From assembly GCF_905475345.1 (NCBI RefSeq), contig NC_066586.1, positions 2,816,001 through 2,880,000 on the forward strand: a stretch of 64,000 nt of DNA, given 5' to 3'. The notes below the pieces were generated by a model. That model did not search any database. It saw only the letters and a list, made by a program, of their open reading frames with translations, and was not told the origin of the DNA. Positions 52,906 to 63,328 of this stretch are shown in pieces (within the stretch, counting starts at the first letter, position 1; each line of letters opens with the position of its first letter). Position numbers and translations under genes: made by a program. The DNA comes from Vespula vulgaris (Eukaryota > Arthropoda > Insecta > Hymenoptera > Vespidae).

Positions 52906-53792
52906 GTTCTCGAGAAAGTCGACTAATAAAATAATTCCCGTCTCTCGCGTTTTACCTATTCGAATCTTATTTTCTCATTCGTACCTTTAACGAATAAAAA
53001 TTTAACTGGAATCGAATCCGAGGGAAAGAGAAATTTTCGATTTCTTCTGTTTTTCTTTCTTTTTTCTCCTTTTTTCTTTCTTTCTTTCTTTTTTTCTTTC
53101 TTTCGTAGAACAGGAAGAAAAGAGAAAAATAAGGTGCGAATGAAATTGAACGGTGGCAATGTCGACGGGTGGGATTTGTAATCTTGGAAAAATATCTCCA
53201 GGTGCTCGTCGACGTCCTCGCGCTGACCGCCCGTCGGAACCTTTATTCTAGATCGCCGTCCTTCACGAATCTTTTTGTCACTTTTCACAAAATACAACGA
53301 GATTCTACGATAATCCTTCCGCGCGTCCGAACAAACTTATGCTAAGTAAACTGTCATGGATTATCTCATCATCCGAATGAGAAAGAGAAGAAAAAGAACA
53401 AAAAAAAAAAAGGAAGAAACGCTCCTAAAAACGTATCTGCCGAAAGAATCTTTTCGTCGTACTTTAATCGATACGCCGTATGATGCCATTTGTCATTTTA
53501 ATTATAAGAGACGAATAATATCTATATGATAATAAAATTTGAAATATTATCTTAGAGAAATCTTATCATAGCAGCCAAAATTTTCTATTATATGATATAA
53601 TTTCATTGATAAGAACGAGAAGGTATAAGTATCTCCTCTTTTTCGAACTTTGGTCGATACTTACGAGGAGAGTCTCTCCTTTCTTCTCTAGGATGATATT
53701 CCTCTACCTTCTCTCTCTCTCTCTGTCTCTCTCTCTCTCTCTTTGTCCCTCTTTAGTAGTGACCATCTCTCTTACTTCCTCTCACTCTCTCA

Positions 53793-53798
<6 letters not shown>

Positions 53799-53848
<50 letters not shown>
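53799..53848 (+). repeat. (CT)n microsatellite
   Basis: A perfect CT run of 50 bases just before the acceptor-like site at 53868. Confidence 0.96.
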
Positions 53849-53855
<7 letters not shown>

Positions 53856-53868
53856 CCTCTTCATTCAG

Positions 53869-54074
53869 TGGCCTCTCCTCTCTGTCTTGCTCTCCTGTCA
53901 TGGAACCCCTGCCAGAATCCAACAATAGGCCGCAGTAGTTCTCATTTGATTAATAACCCGCCCACAATGAGCACTCCCAGTGGTTCTCAGTTGATTAACG
54001 ATCACTGGGAAGCATCACAATGCCGATGTCCGCTCCACGATCCACGGCAACTGTCCAAGGAATTCTTGATCTAA
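53869..54074 (+). CDS. Candidate terminal exon
   Basis: A perfect (CT)n and pyrimidine tract ends in CTTCATTCAG at 53868. One frame is open for 68 codons to TAA at 54072-54074, without a repeat after the first few codons (SSSHLINNPPTMSTPSGSQL and DHWEASQCRCPLHD). The first two bases complete a split codon. The same DNA has a duplicated 18-base motif with TTGATTAA cores and an 8-bp inverted repeat, so an enhancer is an equally good reading. No close AATAAA. Confidence 0.2.
53935..54010. repeat. Duplicated 18-base motif and 8-bp inverted repeat
   Basis: AGTTCTCATTTGATTAATAA near 53936 recurs as GGTTCTCAGTTGATTAACGA near 53982, about 46 bases on. TCCCAGTG (53975-53982) and CACTGGGA (54003-54010) form an inverted repeat around the second copy. 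Confidence 0.75.
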
Positions 54075-54620
54075 TCCGTAGGTTTTGATCTAATCTCGAT
54101 CGTTCATCGTAGATGAAACCGATCGTAAATAGATAAATCGGAATGTTTCGTCAGTTTTCTATCGCGATTGTTTAAAAATTTTTTCCGAAATCATTTTGCA
54201 TGCCCTTTTGAAAATTCTTTTTTGTCTTTCCCCAAAACATTTCTTTTTCTTTCTCTTTGTTCTCTCTTTACTTTTTCTTTTCTTTTTCTTTTCTTACTTT
54301 TTTTTCACAATCACACGTAGAGAACTCCTTCGGAATAATTATCCTACTGCAGCAATGTTTCTCGAGGAAACGCTTTTTCATTGGTTGTTACTCGGTAGTT
54401 TCCACACGTGTTCGTTACCTAGCATTGAAGCTGGACAACGATGTTGCACCGTACAAGCACTTTGTTGCAAATTGTTCCTCGTTGCCGCTTTTGTTAGCAT
54501 TCCTTTCTTCGCAGTTCTTCGAGAATGGAGAGCAGTAGCTGGACCGCTTTTACGTGCTCGCCGCGTCGTGCTTCACTCGATCGCATTGACGGAAAGAAGA
54601 CGTCCTTCTCTCCTCCCGTT

Positions 54621-54659
<39 letters not shown>

Positions 54660-55407
54660 CTTTCTCTCACTATCTCTCCCCCTCTTTTTCTCTACTCGAC
54701 AGATGATCTCTTTGTTGACCGCACTTCGTCTGCAGCAGGTAATAATGAAAAAAGAGATGGGGTCAACGACGTCAACAAAATGGTTACCTCGCGATACAAT
54801 GCACCTGATCCTTTCATATATTATTACTAAGCAAACACAGGTAGCGAGAACTCGTTTGCAGCATATTAAATTATTATGCAGACCATACCAGGTGCTCGCT
54901 TTGCAAAAAAAAAAAAAAAATACATCTATTTCACTCTGTTGAACGTCGGTTGAGCATTAGTTTTAACACGAATATCTTGCTAGTTATATCACATTCTTTT
55001 TGATATACTGCGAGATGAAAGTTTCCTCAATTGTCGCACATTTTTTTATAATTAATATGGATAATCACACACTCTTATTTAAAACAAGATCGATATTTTA
55101 TTAAACGAAATATTTCATTAAAAATTTATAAGCACGATTAACGATGAGAACTTCTTAATGCGATGATCGATGAAACGGAAGATACCGACTCACGTCTCCT
55201 CGTCAACAATGTTTTAAGTACGAAAGTTTATGTATGACATTTAATTTCACTCTTTTTAACGAAAAATTCCTATCGGAATGTTCCAACGATTTCCCTTTAT
55301 ATATATATCTGTATATATCATTCGACGAAACGTGGAAAAATAATTGAAAAAAAGAAAACAAAACAAAAAACAAAACACGAATTTCCAACGATATGACTCT
55401 CTGTTTT

Positions 55408-55411
<4 letters not shown>
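54075..55411. other. Unassigned DNA
   Basis: A plus frame of 248 codons starting at an ATG (54196-54942) crosses T-rich and CT DNA. The stretch between them (54310-54600) is mixed and codes for a Cys-rich segment (CCTVQALCCKLFLVAAF), but composition and the CT run explain most of its length. AT-rich after 54950. Confidence 0.4.
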
Positions 55412-55458
<47 letters not shown>

Positions 55459-55530
55459 CAGCAGAGTTGTAGCAACAGCAGCAGCAGTAGCAGCAACAGC
55501 AGCAGCAGCAGCAGTAGTAGCAGCAGCATC
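55412..55530 (+). repeat. (CT)n then (AGC)n array
   Basis: CT to 55455, then CAG/AGC/AAC/AGT triplets at 55457-55530. Together they give the Ser-rich frame discussed under rejected items. Confidence 0.95.
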
Positions 55531-56246
55531 GATATGTACCATGAAGGATATAAAAAAAAATTAATCGACGAAAGGGGAGATCTCCGTGCGTATTTCGAGA
55601 TTTCGAGATCGACGGAGGGTGAGACGAAAGCGTCTCCCTTCTCCCTCTCCAAGCACGATCTAAGATGGCCGCACGGAGAGCGTATCCTATGTCGTGGGAA
55701 CCTTTTTGCCAACTGGAGCACGGCGGCCCTTACGAAGGGCCTGTCGGAATCCGAGCAGGTAGTCTCACGTGTGCGACTACCTACTGCTTGTGAGAAAAAT
55801 CGTTTAGCTCGCTGGTGGATTTGCGATGGCGTCTCTCGCTTCCTGGGATTCGGTCCAGGGAAACGTCCTGTTTTGCTCTTTATCTCATGCGTTACATCGA
55901 AACTATTCCATTCTCAATTCGGACCTACCGGAAAGAAAGAAAAAAAGAAAGAGAAAAAAAAAGAAATGTACGAATATAGGTATATCTCGTTCGCCGATTT
56001 GTAAAGTTAACACGAGACGCATATATAAATTTAGGTCAAACGTATTCCTTTTATTTTCTTTTTCCTTTTTTTATCTGTCTCTCTCTCTCTCTTTTTTTTT
56101 TTTTTTTTCTTTCATTACGACGATTTGTGAGAAATAAAACAAAGGTACTGTAGTTGACACCGTTGATCATCGTCATCGCAAGGGAAATAAAAATCTAACA
56201 TGACATCTTCCTACTCTTGAATAGGACTTAATAAAGAAATTATTTT
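55531..56246. other. Stop-poor CpG-rich island
   Basis: A plus frame stays open from the AGC array to 56004. Its mixed part (DLRAYFEISRSTEGETKA to FLGFGPGKRPVLLF) is about 130 codons. It also contains AAGATGGCCGC (YY1/Pho-like, near 55663) and a hairpin: GGTAGTC and GACTACC near 55759-55783 around CACGTG. Regulatory and coding readings are both possible. Confidence 0.35.
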
Positions 56247-56400
56247 CTAGTCGGATGAAAAAGAAAAATGAAAACCGTACGCGCGTGATAATATATGCGC
56301 GGATTGACAATCGATTCGAAAAAAGGGCCGCTCGATCCCCGAGCACGTATAACGTTGATCATGACGATGACGATAATAATAATTAATAAGACCTTTCTTG

Positions 56401-56637
56401 TTAATCGTCATGGGAAATATGGGAAAAAGATAAATGGCCGTCGTTTCTTCTTGTCCCCGACCTTCCCACTTTTCGAATCTCGCTGAGTACCGAACATGTC
56501 GAACTTTTACAATTCCAATCATCAACCTTATTGCTTGCAACCAATACAAATACTCGCGGGATTTTTCCCGGCCATTTAATAGCTCCGATTCCCTCGTTGA
56601 CTTCCAGTCGGTTTTCGTCGCCAAACATAATACACAT
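56401..56637 (-). CDS. Candidate ORF, 78 codons, minus strand
   Basis: The minus-strand ATG at plus 56635-56637 opens 78 codons to TAA at plus 56401-56403 (MCIMFGDENRLEVNEGIGA). A CTTAAC branch-like motif and a TAG/GT junction lie just upstream on the minus strand. A second minus frame of about 125 codons (plus 56247-56624) and a plus frame of 73 codons overlap it, so this 240-base island is stop-poor in three frames. Which frame is used, if any, cannot be decided. Confidence 0.15.
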   Translation of the reverse strand: MCIMFGDENRLEVNEGIGAIKWPGKIPRVFVLVASNKVDDWNCKSSTCSVLSEIRKVGRSGTRRNDGHLSFSHISHDD

Positions 56638-56639
56638 AC

Positions 56640-57059
56640 CTACGTCGCGCGTTAAGTAGAAAAAATAAAAAGAAGAAGAAAAAGAAGAAGAAGAAGGAAA
56701 AGAAGGACAAAAAGAAGAAATAAAAAAGAAAAAAGAAAGAAATTCTCGAGGGAAAGGTAGAAAGCTAGAAGGGAAGGGAACGTGGTAGGAAGAGAAGGAT
56801 AGACAACCATCGTCGTCATCGTCATCGTCGACGTAGACGATTCCGGGCACGCAAGAGACAATGAATTCGTTTCGCGCTTCGAAACAATAAGCGCGACAAT
56901 TAGCAGGTACAACACTAATTCGAACTAATTAATGCGATGATGCGCGTCCCGTTCTGGATAGTGGGATGAGAGATGGGAGAAGAGTCGAGACGAAGGAGGT
57001 GGTGCAGAAGGAAGAGAGAGATGTAGATATTGTAGAGATAGATAGATAGAAAGAGAAGG
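56640..57059. other. Unassigned DNA
   Basis: A-rich purine tract at 56655-56745, then (GTC/ATC)n near 56812, TAAT cores at 56900-56935 (ACTAATTCGAACTAATTAATG) and GA/GATA-type DNA. Possibly regulatory. Confidence 0.45.
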
Positions 57060-57235
57060 TTTCGCGAAGCATTAACAGTGGATACGTGTCGGCCGTATCG
57101 ATGAATCCGTTCGATGATAGTGGTTATTAAAGCTTCGTTTCCAGTGTGTGCGAATGAGTCGCTTTAATGACGTCTAATTAGAAACGGAGGATGGCCTATT
57201 GTTTCGAAGAATCGTTATACTCGCCGCGTTGACGT
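57060..57235. promoter_or_regulatory. Enhancer-like island with CRE-like, homeodomain and Sox-type motifs
   Basis: TGACGTC (57168-57174, CREB/ATF type) abuts CTAATTAG (57174-57181), and CTATTGTTTCG (Sox type) lies just after. Repeat-free DNA between a GATA/GA-rich stretch and the CT array before the candidate exon at 57490. Confidence 0.2.
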
Positions 57236-57427
57236 ATTGTCCTCCTGTTTTTCTGGCATACCGGGCAGCTCCGTTCTATCCTCGCTATTTCGTTATTATC
57301 GACCGCCATTATTGTTATTGCTAATTCCTTCTCTCCCTGTTTCCCTCATCTCTCTGGTCCTCTTTATCTCTCTGTTTCTCTCTCTCTCTCTTACTCTCAT
57401 TCTCTCTTTCTCGCTCTGGTTCTCTCT

Positions 57428-57431
<4 letters not shown>

Positions 57432-57467
<36 letters not shown>
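57432..57467 (+). repeat. (CT)n microsatellite
   Basis: CT run of about 36 bases, followed by TTGCTCCC and a T run leading to the acceptor at 57489. Confidence 0.95.
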
Positions 57468-57469
<2 letters not shown>

Positions 57470-57489
57470 CTCCCTTTTTTTTTTTACAG

Positions 57490-57601
57490 AATTTTTTCTA
57501 AAGTCAAACGAGTCACGTTTCGACGCGTTTTACCCAACGCTATGGCCGATGTATCGAGCAGCTTGAATAGTGAAATCGTTCAATTATTTGCTGGAAATTG
57601 A
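57490..57601 (+). CDS. Candidate terminal exon
   Basis: A (CT)n array followed by an unbroken T run ends in TTTTACAG at 57489, a near-ideal acceptor. One frame is open for 36 codons to TGA at 57599-57601 and reads as ordinary protein (FRRVLPNAMADVSSSLNSE, then IVQLFAGN). A second frame is open for 24 codons, the third stops at once. AATAAA at 57722-57727 lies 121 bases after the stop. The exon takes one base of a split codon, which fits exons ending in two bases such as 19754-19973 or 41315-41420; any such link is speculative. Confidence 0.25.
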
Positions 57602-58009
57602 TTATCGAGAGAGAGAGAGAGAGAGGAGAGATAGAGATAGAACGAGAATGGGAGGTGTTTTGGACTTATATCTACATATGGAGACGAGCGAACAACTCGG
57701 TTTTACCTGTACAATCGTAGTAATAAATAACGTGAATACTAATCCGTGCTAATTAATGCCGATGCAAGGACCATAGAAGTTCGCATTAGTGAAATAATCG
57801 GAAATTATCGTGGTGGTGAGAGTAAATAATCGATCGGAGTCGATTGAAAAGCTTTATGCGAGAGTCGAATTGGAATCGGTATGATAAAAAGATCAGGATC
57901 ACGTGCGCAAAAAAGGGGGAGGTAAATAGGAGAAGGAGGAATGGACGAAACGTAAATCCGAGCTGAATCGTCGTGGTGGTTGTAGGAACGATGGTGGTCG
58001 TAGTGGTGG
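57602..58009. other. Downstream flank of the candidate exon at 57490
   Basis: GA run at 57608-57625, AATAAA at 57722-57727, then mixed DNA leading into the GGT tract. Confidence 0.5.
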
Positions 58010-58130
58010 TGGTGGTGGTGGTGGTGGTGCTGTTGGTGGTAGCTGTGGTGGTCGGAGCTAGGGATAGGGGTGGGAGTGGAGATGGAGGTGGAGGTGGAGG
58101 TGGGGGTGGGGGTGGAGGTGAAGGTAGGGA
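58010..58130 (+). repeat. (GGT)n and G-rich tract with G-quadruplex potential
   Basis: After a (GGT)n from about 57990 come the runs GGG, GGGG and GGG (AGGGATAGGGGTGGGAG near 58060), then GGAGGT repeats and two GGGGG runs (about 58101-58112). Four or more G3 runs within about 60 bases meet the usual quadruplex pattern on the plus strand. Confidence 0.8.
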
Positions 58131-58662
58131 CTGATGCTTAAATTTCCGATATTTTAACCGACGCGACGGCCGCGGCTTAGCCGTGCAACAAGTTCTTTCT
58201 CCTCGGTTGCCTCTGAAAGGGCGGACTAAGTAATTTCGGTTACGCCATCCGACTCGCGGCTTCCACTGCTGCTGCAGTCAGTTTTCCTATTTTCCTAGTT
58301 TTGCCCTATAACTACTTATTCTTCTTACTTCTTTGTTATTTATTTTCTCTTTTGCGCCTAATTTATTATAAACATTTATACTCCGTATAATATTCGCGTA
58401 AGCGAGCGAGATTAATGATTTACCCTAACGATTCAACTTGAAATGTTATTGTGGAAAAATAAGGGAATAAGTTTTAATACGTGCACATATGATTATTCGG
58501 TAAAATTGAACCGACACGAACAGATATAGTTATATCTAGGTATACGAAAAGTTGGGTCTCTGAATTTCCACGATGAAAAATTTCAATGAACCACTTGATA
58601 ACCTATCCAAATATATCGTTATGCTCGAATAAATGGAAACACAAAAGAATCATATAGATTTG

Positions 58663-58665
<3 letters not shown>

Positions 58666-58705
<40 letters not shown>
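58666..58705 (+). repeat. (TA)n microsatellite
   Basis: About 40 bases of perfect TA. Confidence 0.95.
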
Positions 58706-58708
<3 letters not shown>

Positions 58709-58992
58709 TATACATTTTGTTTTCTCTTTTTTTTCTTATTTTTTCCAAAAAGATAAAGCATCGCAAAGTAAACGCCTGCCACCCTGTCTCGCACCAGACT
58801 CTCGTTTGCCACTCGGCGAAGTTTCGAGCACTTCGATCGGCACATGGCGCGATAGCGGCGTTCCAAAGTTCAGCCTCTCGAGCTCTCGTAATTATCCCTA
58901 AACGCAACTACGACCGCATCTGTTCGATTCCGACCCTCTTGCGCTTCTACGCGCGCTCCTACGCGCGAAACGACAAAATACGAAAGAGGGTA

Positions 58993-58996
<4 letters not shown>

Positions 58997-59045
<49 letters not shown>

Positions 59046-59065
59046 ATGAGAGAGAGGGGGGAAAG
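58997..59065 (+). repeat. (GA)n microsatellite
   Basis: Perfect GA to about 59036, then GGGAGA units. Confidence 0.95.
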
Positions 59066-59223
59066 GAGAGTTGAGGGTAAGAAGGAGTTGAGAGGAGAGC
59101 CTATGATCGAGTAGAAGAGAGAAGTTCGCGGAGAACCCGCGAAACTGCCGCACATCGAACTTCCACTTCTCGTCGGTTAATCCAACTTTCGGGAACAAGT
59201 TAGCCCAGAATCTGGAAGGAAGA

Positions 59224-59225
<2 letters not shown>

Positions 59226-59274
<49 letters not shown>
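59226..59274 (+). repeat. (GA)n microsatellite
   Basis: GA with one ATA break near 59237. Confidence 0.95.
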
Positions 59275-59276
<2 letters not shown>

Positions 59277-59860
59277 TAGAAAGGTAGAGAGGTAGAGGTA
59301 GATCGAAAAACAGGAACGTAGTTACCAGGATTTAATTGCAAACTTGCTAGCCACTAAGTTACGAACGGGAGGAAGACTCTACACCGACTGAAAGTTTGAA
59401 ATAGATTTTCGACTTCTCTAATATCTTCCTCTACGTTCCACTTCGCTATATTACATTTCTTACTTTCAATTTCGAATATAAGAAAAAGATCATCGATGAT
59501 CTGTTTCTTCGATCGATCGATATTTATATATCTCTTTTATCTGTTACAATAATTAGAAACTATCCGATCAAAATTGTTTCCAAAAATTTCTTAATATTTC
59601 ATTTGGAAATGTTTAAAGGTAGTTAATAAGAAAAGATTCGAAGGAAACTCGTGAAAGTTACAGAGAAAGTTACTTTCTGGAATGAAGGAGTAACATTAGA
59701 GCTACCTCACGTTAACTGGATTCACGGTAAGGAGAGCAAACGTTTACGATTGGTAATCAAGCTCGCATAATGCCACCAGGCTCATGTGTAGAAGCGAACA
59801 AACAGCCTACGGGGAGTTTCACGGGCGCATATGTACAACCTATGTATCGGTGTGTTTCGT

Positions 59861-59863
<3 letters not shown>

Positions 59864-59914
<51 letters not shown>
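59864..59914 (+). repeat. (GA)n microsatellite
   Basis: A perfect GA run of about 50 bases. Confidence 0.96.
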
Positions 59915-59918
<4 letters not shown>

Positions 59919-60495
59919 GCAAGAGCCGGTTGTGCTTAGACGAAGAAAGAGAGGAACGACTTTGGCGATCCTTCGTGAAGGGACAACACCCTTCTCTCTT
60001 CGTCTCGCGAACGAGCGAGCGTACGTGATGGTGAAACGAAGCGCCAATATTTTGCCAAGCTTATGTTTGCTGCTCGCTTGATGTACTGGCACAGATTGGA
60101 TTTGAAGTTTATAGAGCGGAAATTCTTCTGGGGCTATGGCCCCTTTAACCAACCAACCAACCCCCTCTCTTGTCCTCTATCCCTACTTATTCCTCCCCCT
60201 CCCAATCCTCCTCCACCTTTCCTCCCTCTCGGGAATCAAAGGTATCGCGTGCCGCGTTTCAGTCTACAACCAATCATCGATCCAATCATTATTTTACGTT
60301 TCGTGAAGTTGATCGTTTCGATACGATTTAGTATTCCATTGCAATGTCGTTGAGTAGAAGAGAAGAGGAGAATGGAGAGAAAAGAGAAAATATGCAACCG
60401 GTCGAGTTTCGAATGTACGAAGGTCGAGAGCGGAGGTGGTTGGGCCAAGGTAGACACGACGAATTAGAAATGCAGAGCCACGTTCCTCTCTGATG

Positions 60496-60533
<38 letters not shown>

Positions 60534-61067
60534 TTCTCTTTCTCTTTTTCTCTGGTGTTGGGATATTAAGCTTGAATCTTTAGCTTGATGGATGAAAACA
60601 GACTTACGTTATAGTATCCAGTATCCGGCGTTGTCCGTGCTCGTGCATCATCAATAACTTTCCTCCCTCCTTCCCTCTCACCGTTCCGTCATCCTCTCCT
60701 AAGCCGTGCTCGAAACGACCGTGAGGTGTTTCGTCGTGCACGATTTGGACTTCGGCAAGGATCTTAAACGCGGTCACGGTTATGTAGCTAGATATGTATT
60801 GTATATATGTGTATTGTGTATAGGTCTGTATGCGTGCGCGCGCGCCCTCCGCGAGAAGATTTCAAGGTGAGTTCAAGTTTTCGGAGCGAAAAGAATCACC
60901 ACGTTTGTTCCCCCTCTCCCTCTTCCTCCTCTACTTATCCTTATTCTCCTTATTCTCGACGTCGCTTCTCTAACTCGTCATTTGTCAGGGTACCAGCTTA
61001 ATGACGACGAAGCGTCACGATTACGAAATAATAGTACCTGCTGTTCGAGAAAGGGAGAGAGAGAGAA
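59915..61067. other. Unassigned DNA
   Basis: A patch at 59930-60150 is open on both strands: plus has ATG at 60063 (MFAARLMYWHRLDLKFIERK), minus reads YKLQIQSVPVHQASSKHK. Neither has splice support. GCCAATATTTTGCCAA near 60039 is NF-I-like. The rest is C-rich or mixed. Confidence 0.45.
60497..60552 (+). repeat. CT-rich array
   Basis: CT and TTTC units. Confidence 0.92.
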
Positions 61068-61370
61068 ATGGAAGAAAAAAGAAAAAAAAAAGAGAAAGAA
61101 CTATGTCTCGTAGCGAGTCAGCGCTATTTCGACCCACACGACTCGACTAATGGTACCCGCGTAATCGTCGTCGTTAACTTCTCGATCCGTTCTGTTATCA
61201 ATCCCATTGATCTGTCTAATTTCAAAGATCGTTCTTTCTTTATTCTCTCTCTGGTTCAGTTCAAATCCGATCGGTACCATTTTATCACAATTCAATCAAG
61301 AAATATCGTGATCTTTTTTCTTGTTTTTCTTTTTTTCTCCTTCTCTCTCTTTTTCTATATCCACCTATAA
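61068..61370 (+). CDS. Candidate single-exon ORF with C-terminal membrane segment, 100 codons
   Basis: ATG at 61068 in a good context (GAGAAATGG) opens 100 codons to TAA. The start is Lys/Glu-rich, the middle is mixed (YFDPHDSTNGTRVIVVV), and the last 22 residues form a strongly hydrophobic stretch (IVIFFLVFLFFSFSLFF), as in a tail-anchored protein. That stretch is encoded by T-rich pyrimidine DNA, which always gives Phe/Leu/Ser, so it may be trivial. An internal acceptor-like TCTGGTTCAG at about 61259 offers a shorter exon in the same frame. Confidence 0.2.
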   Translation: MEEKRKKKEKELCLVASQRYFDPHDSTNGTRVIVVVNFSIRSVINPIDLSNFKDRSFFILSLVQFKSDRYHFITIQSRNIVIFFLVFLFFSFSLFFYIHL

Positions 61371-61778
61371 TCAAAATATCATGTCGGTTCGAATTTAATC
61401 GATGAAAAAGAGAAAAGGAAAAAAGAAAAAGAGAGAAAAGGGGAAAATAGCGAGAAAAAAGTCACAGCAATATGAGAAAGTCCGGATAATACAGGTATAG
61501 GATTTTCATTCTTTTTATATATGTATATAAATCGCTACGTGCGAATGATTTCGTGAACGGGGCAATGCACTCGACACCGCGGTATAATTACTGGTCGTAT
61601 GTATCAGACGTGCAATCAAGAATGAATTATCGCGAGACCACGCCTCCTGCCAACGTTCAACCAGGCACAACAATACAGACGCATCACGAACAGCGAGCCG
61701 ACTGTCGATGATGTGTGCTAATAGTCCCCCGTGGCTTTCGCTCCTAGTATCCAGATCCCGTGACACGTTTTCCTTTCC

Positions 61779-61845
<67 letters not shown>

Positions 61846-62322
61846 TGCTCTCTTTCTCTCTCTTTTTTCTCCATCTTTCTCTTTATCCTTTTCATTTCTC
61901 TTTCTTTCAATCTATGGTTACGATATACATGCCTGTCTTCGTTCGACATACAAACGTCTTTATCTAGCGATCTTCGTCAAATGAAAAGACAAAAGCCGTC
62001 GAAAGTATTTCGAAAGTTTATGCGGTGTCGTCTTTAATGCGTCTCTTTCACTAGGATTCCACGAAGGATCCCCTTTTAACACACAAATTGATGGTTTATT
62101 TGTATTTTTCAATTAGGAGGACAACATTTATGTAATGCGAGCATACATAATTTTTTTTTCTTCTTCTCATTATTTTTTTTTCTTTTTTTCTTTCTTTTTT
62201 TTTTTTTTTTTTTTAATAGACAACACACCGAACAATTCATCGACTCGTTATTATCTAATTGGGCTATCGTTTTATGCAATTGTGGACATTTTTTTCAATT
62301 TACTATAGAGATACGTGTCATA
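61371..62322. other. Unassigned DNA
   Basis: AT-rich with a CpG patch at 61530-61770, the CT array, and poly-T at 62180-62214. No supported gene. Confidence 0.5.
61782..61841 (+). repeat. (CT)n microsatellite
   Basis: A perfect CT run of 60 bases. Confidence 0.97.
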
Positions 62323-62535
62323 ATGCCATATGATAAATTTAGTTATGTCAACTCTCGGAAATGTCTCTTCCGGCTTCGATATATGTACGTGCCATGGCGT
62401 ACGATATCCAGATCTCTTTCGACGGATTCTAAAACAATAATCCGTAAAAAATTGCTATGTGAGAGGGAGAGAGAAGAACCGAGCGAGAAGACGATAAGTC
62501 GGCCAACTTCCATCCGAGAAGATTTAGAATCATAA
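62323..62535 (+). CDS. Small ATG frame, 70 codons, doubtful
   Basis: ATG at 62323 opens 70 codons to TAA, basic and mixed in composition (YVNSRKCLFRLRYMYVPW), with a short GA-derived Arg/Glu patch near the end. The opposite strand is also open for 85 codons. No splice or poly(A) support was found. Confidence 0.1.
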   Translation: MPYDKFSYVNSRKCLFRLRYMYVPWRTISRSLSTDSKTIIRKKLLCEREREEPSEKTISRPTSIREDLES

Positions 62536-62978
62536 TTCATGGTGATAAAACAAATCCCATATGACGAAGTAGCTATCACGATCGAATCTATGAATTTCAA
62601 TGTTATTCAAATGGATATAGATTATTAAGACGCGATAAATAAGACATTATCTATTACCCCGAGATATCAAAGGACTTGTAGGTAAGTGCAACCGATTTGA
62701 AAAAAAAAAAAAAATAAAAAATAATAAAAAGAAAAATAAAAAGAAAATAAAGAAAAAAATGTAGAAGCAGATATTCCCATGAGTAAGAAGAGATTTCTCT
62801 AGTCGGACAAGCAACTCCTACAGTCTACGTTCTTCTCCAGCACTTTTTTCCCTTGTCATCTGGAACCGTGCCGGATGACCCAGGCTAGTCTCGACCCATA
62901 AAAGCCGAAATAACTCTTGGTCGAATCCCACCCTGTCGTCTCTGCCGGACAATATCGCAGTTCGTAGGGTGGTCTCTG

Positions 62979-62981
<3 letters not shown>
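62536..62981. other. Unassigned DNA
   Basis: Poly-A at 62699-62765 and mixed DNA. I see nothing supported. Confidence 0.5.

Positions 62982-63036
<55 letters not shown>
62982..63036 (+). repeat. (GA)n microsatellite
   Basis: A perfect GA run of about 55 bases. Confidence 0.97.
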
Positions 63037-63040
<4 letters not shown>

Positions 63041-63283
63041 ACACGAAGAGAAGAAGAAGGGAGAGATAAGAGCGAACGCGAGAGAAATAGAGAGAAATGG
63101 ATAAGGGAGGGAAGAGGGAGAGTGGCCCAGTAATAAATTCGCAATTTCCTTATTACGGGTAATGCTCCGGTCGGTGGGTGCGCTCGCATAAATATCCCGG
63201 GTTCCGGTGATCCCGTGACTTCCGGTCAGCCGCAATGACTTACGCCGTTCGCATGGAAAGGGTGGCTCGAGAGGGGATGGAAA

Positions 63284-63290
63284 CTAGCCA

Positions 63291-63328
<38 letters not shown>

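Larger units (their letters stand above)
51643..53798. other. Unassigned DNA
   Basis: GC-richer at 51790-52020, CT and CTTCT arrays, a mixed patch at 52245-52400, and AT-rich DNA at 52920-53700. No supported gene. Confidence 0.5.
58131..59863. other. Unassigned DNA
   Basis: CpG-rich patch at 58150-58280, AT-rich to 58760, CpG-containing at 58765-58980, GA arrays and AT-rich DNA at 59330-59760. The plus frame 58633-59049 ends in GA-derived Arg/Glu and is not supported. Confidence 0.5.

Noticed and set aside
54196..54942. 248-codon plus ORF with a Cys-rich middle
   Set aside because: T-rich and CT tracts account for most of its length. The Cys-rich middle is short and has no splice signal or domain pattern.
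55203..55721. 172-codon minus ORF with a poly-Leu run
   Set aside because: The Leu run is the complement of the (AGC)n array and the Arg/Glu run that of (CT)n.
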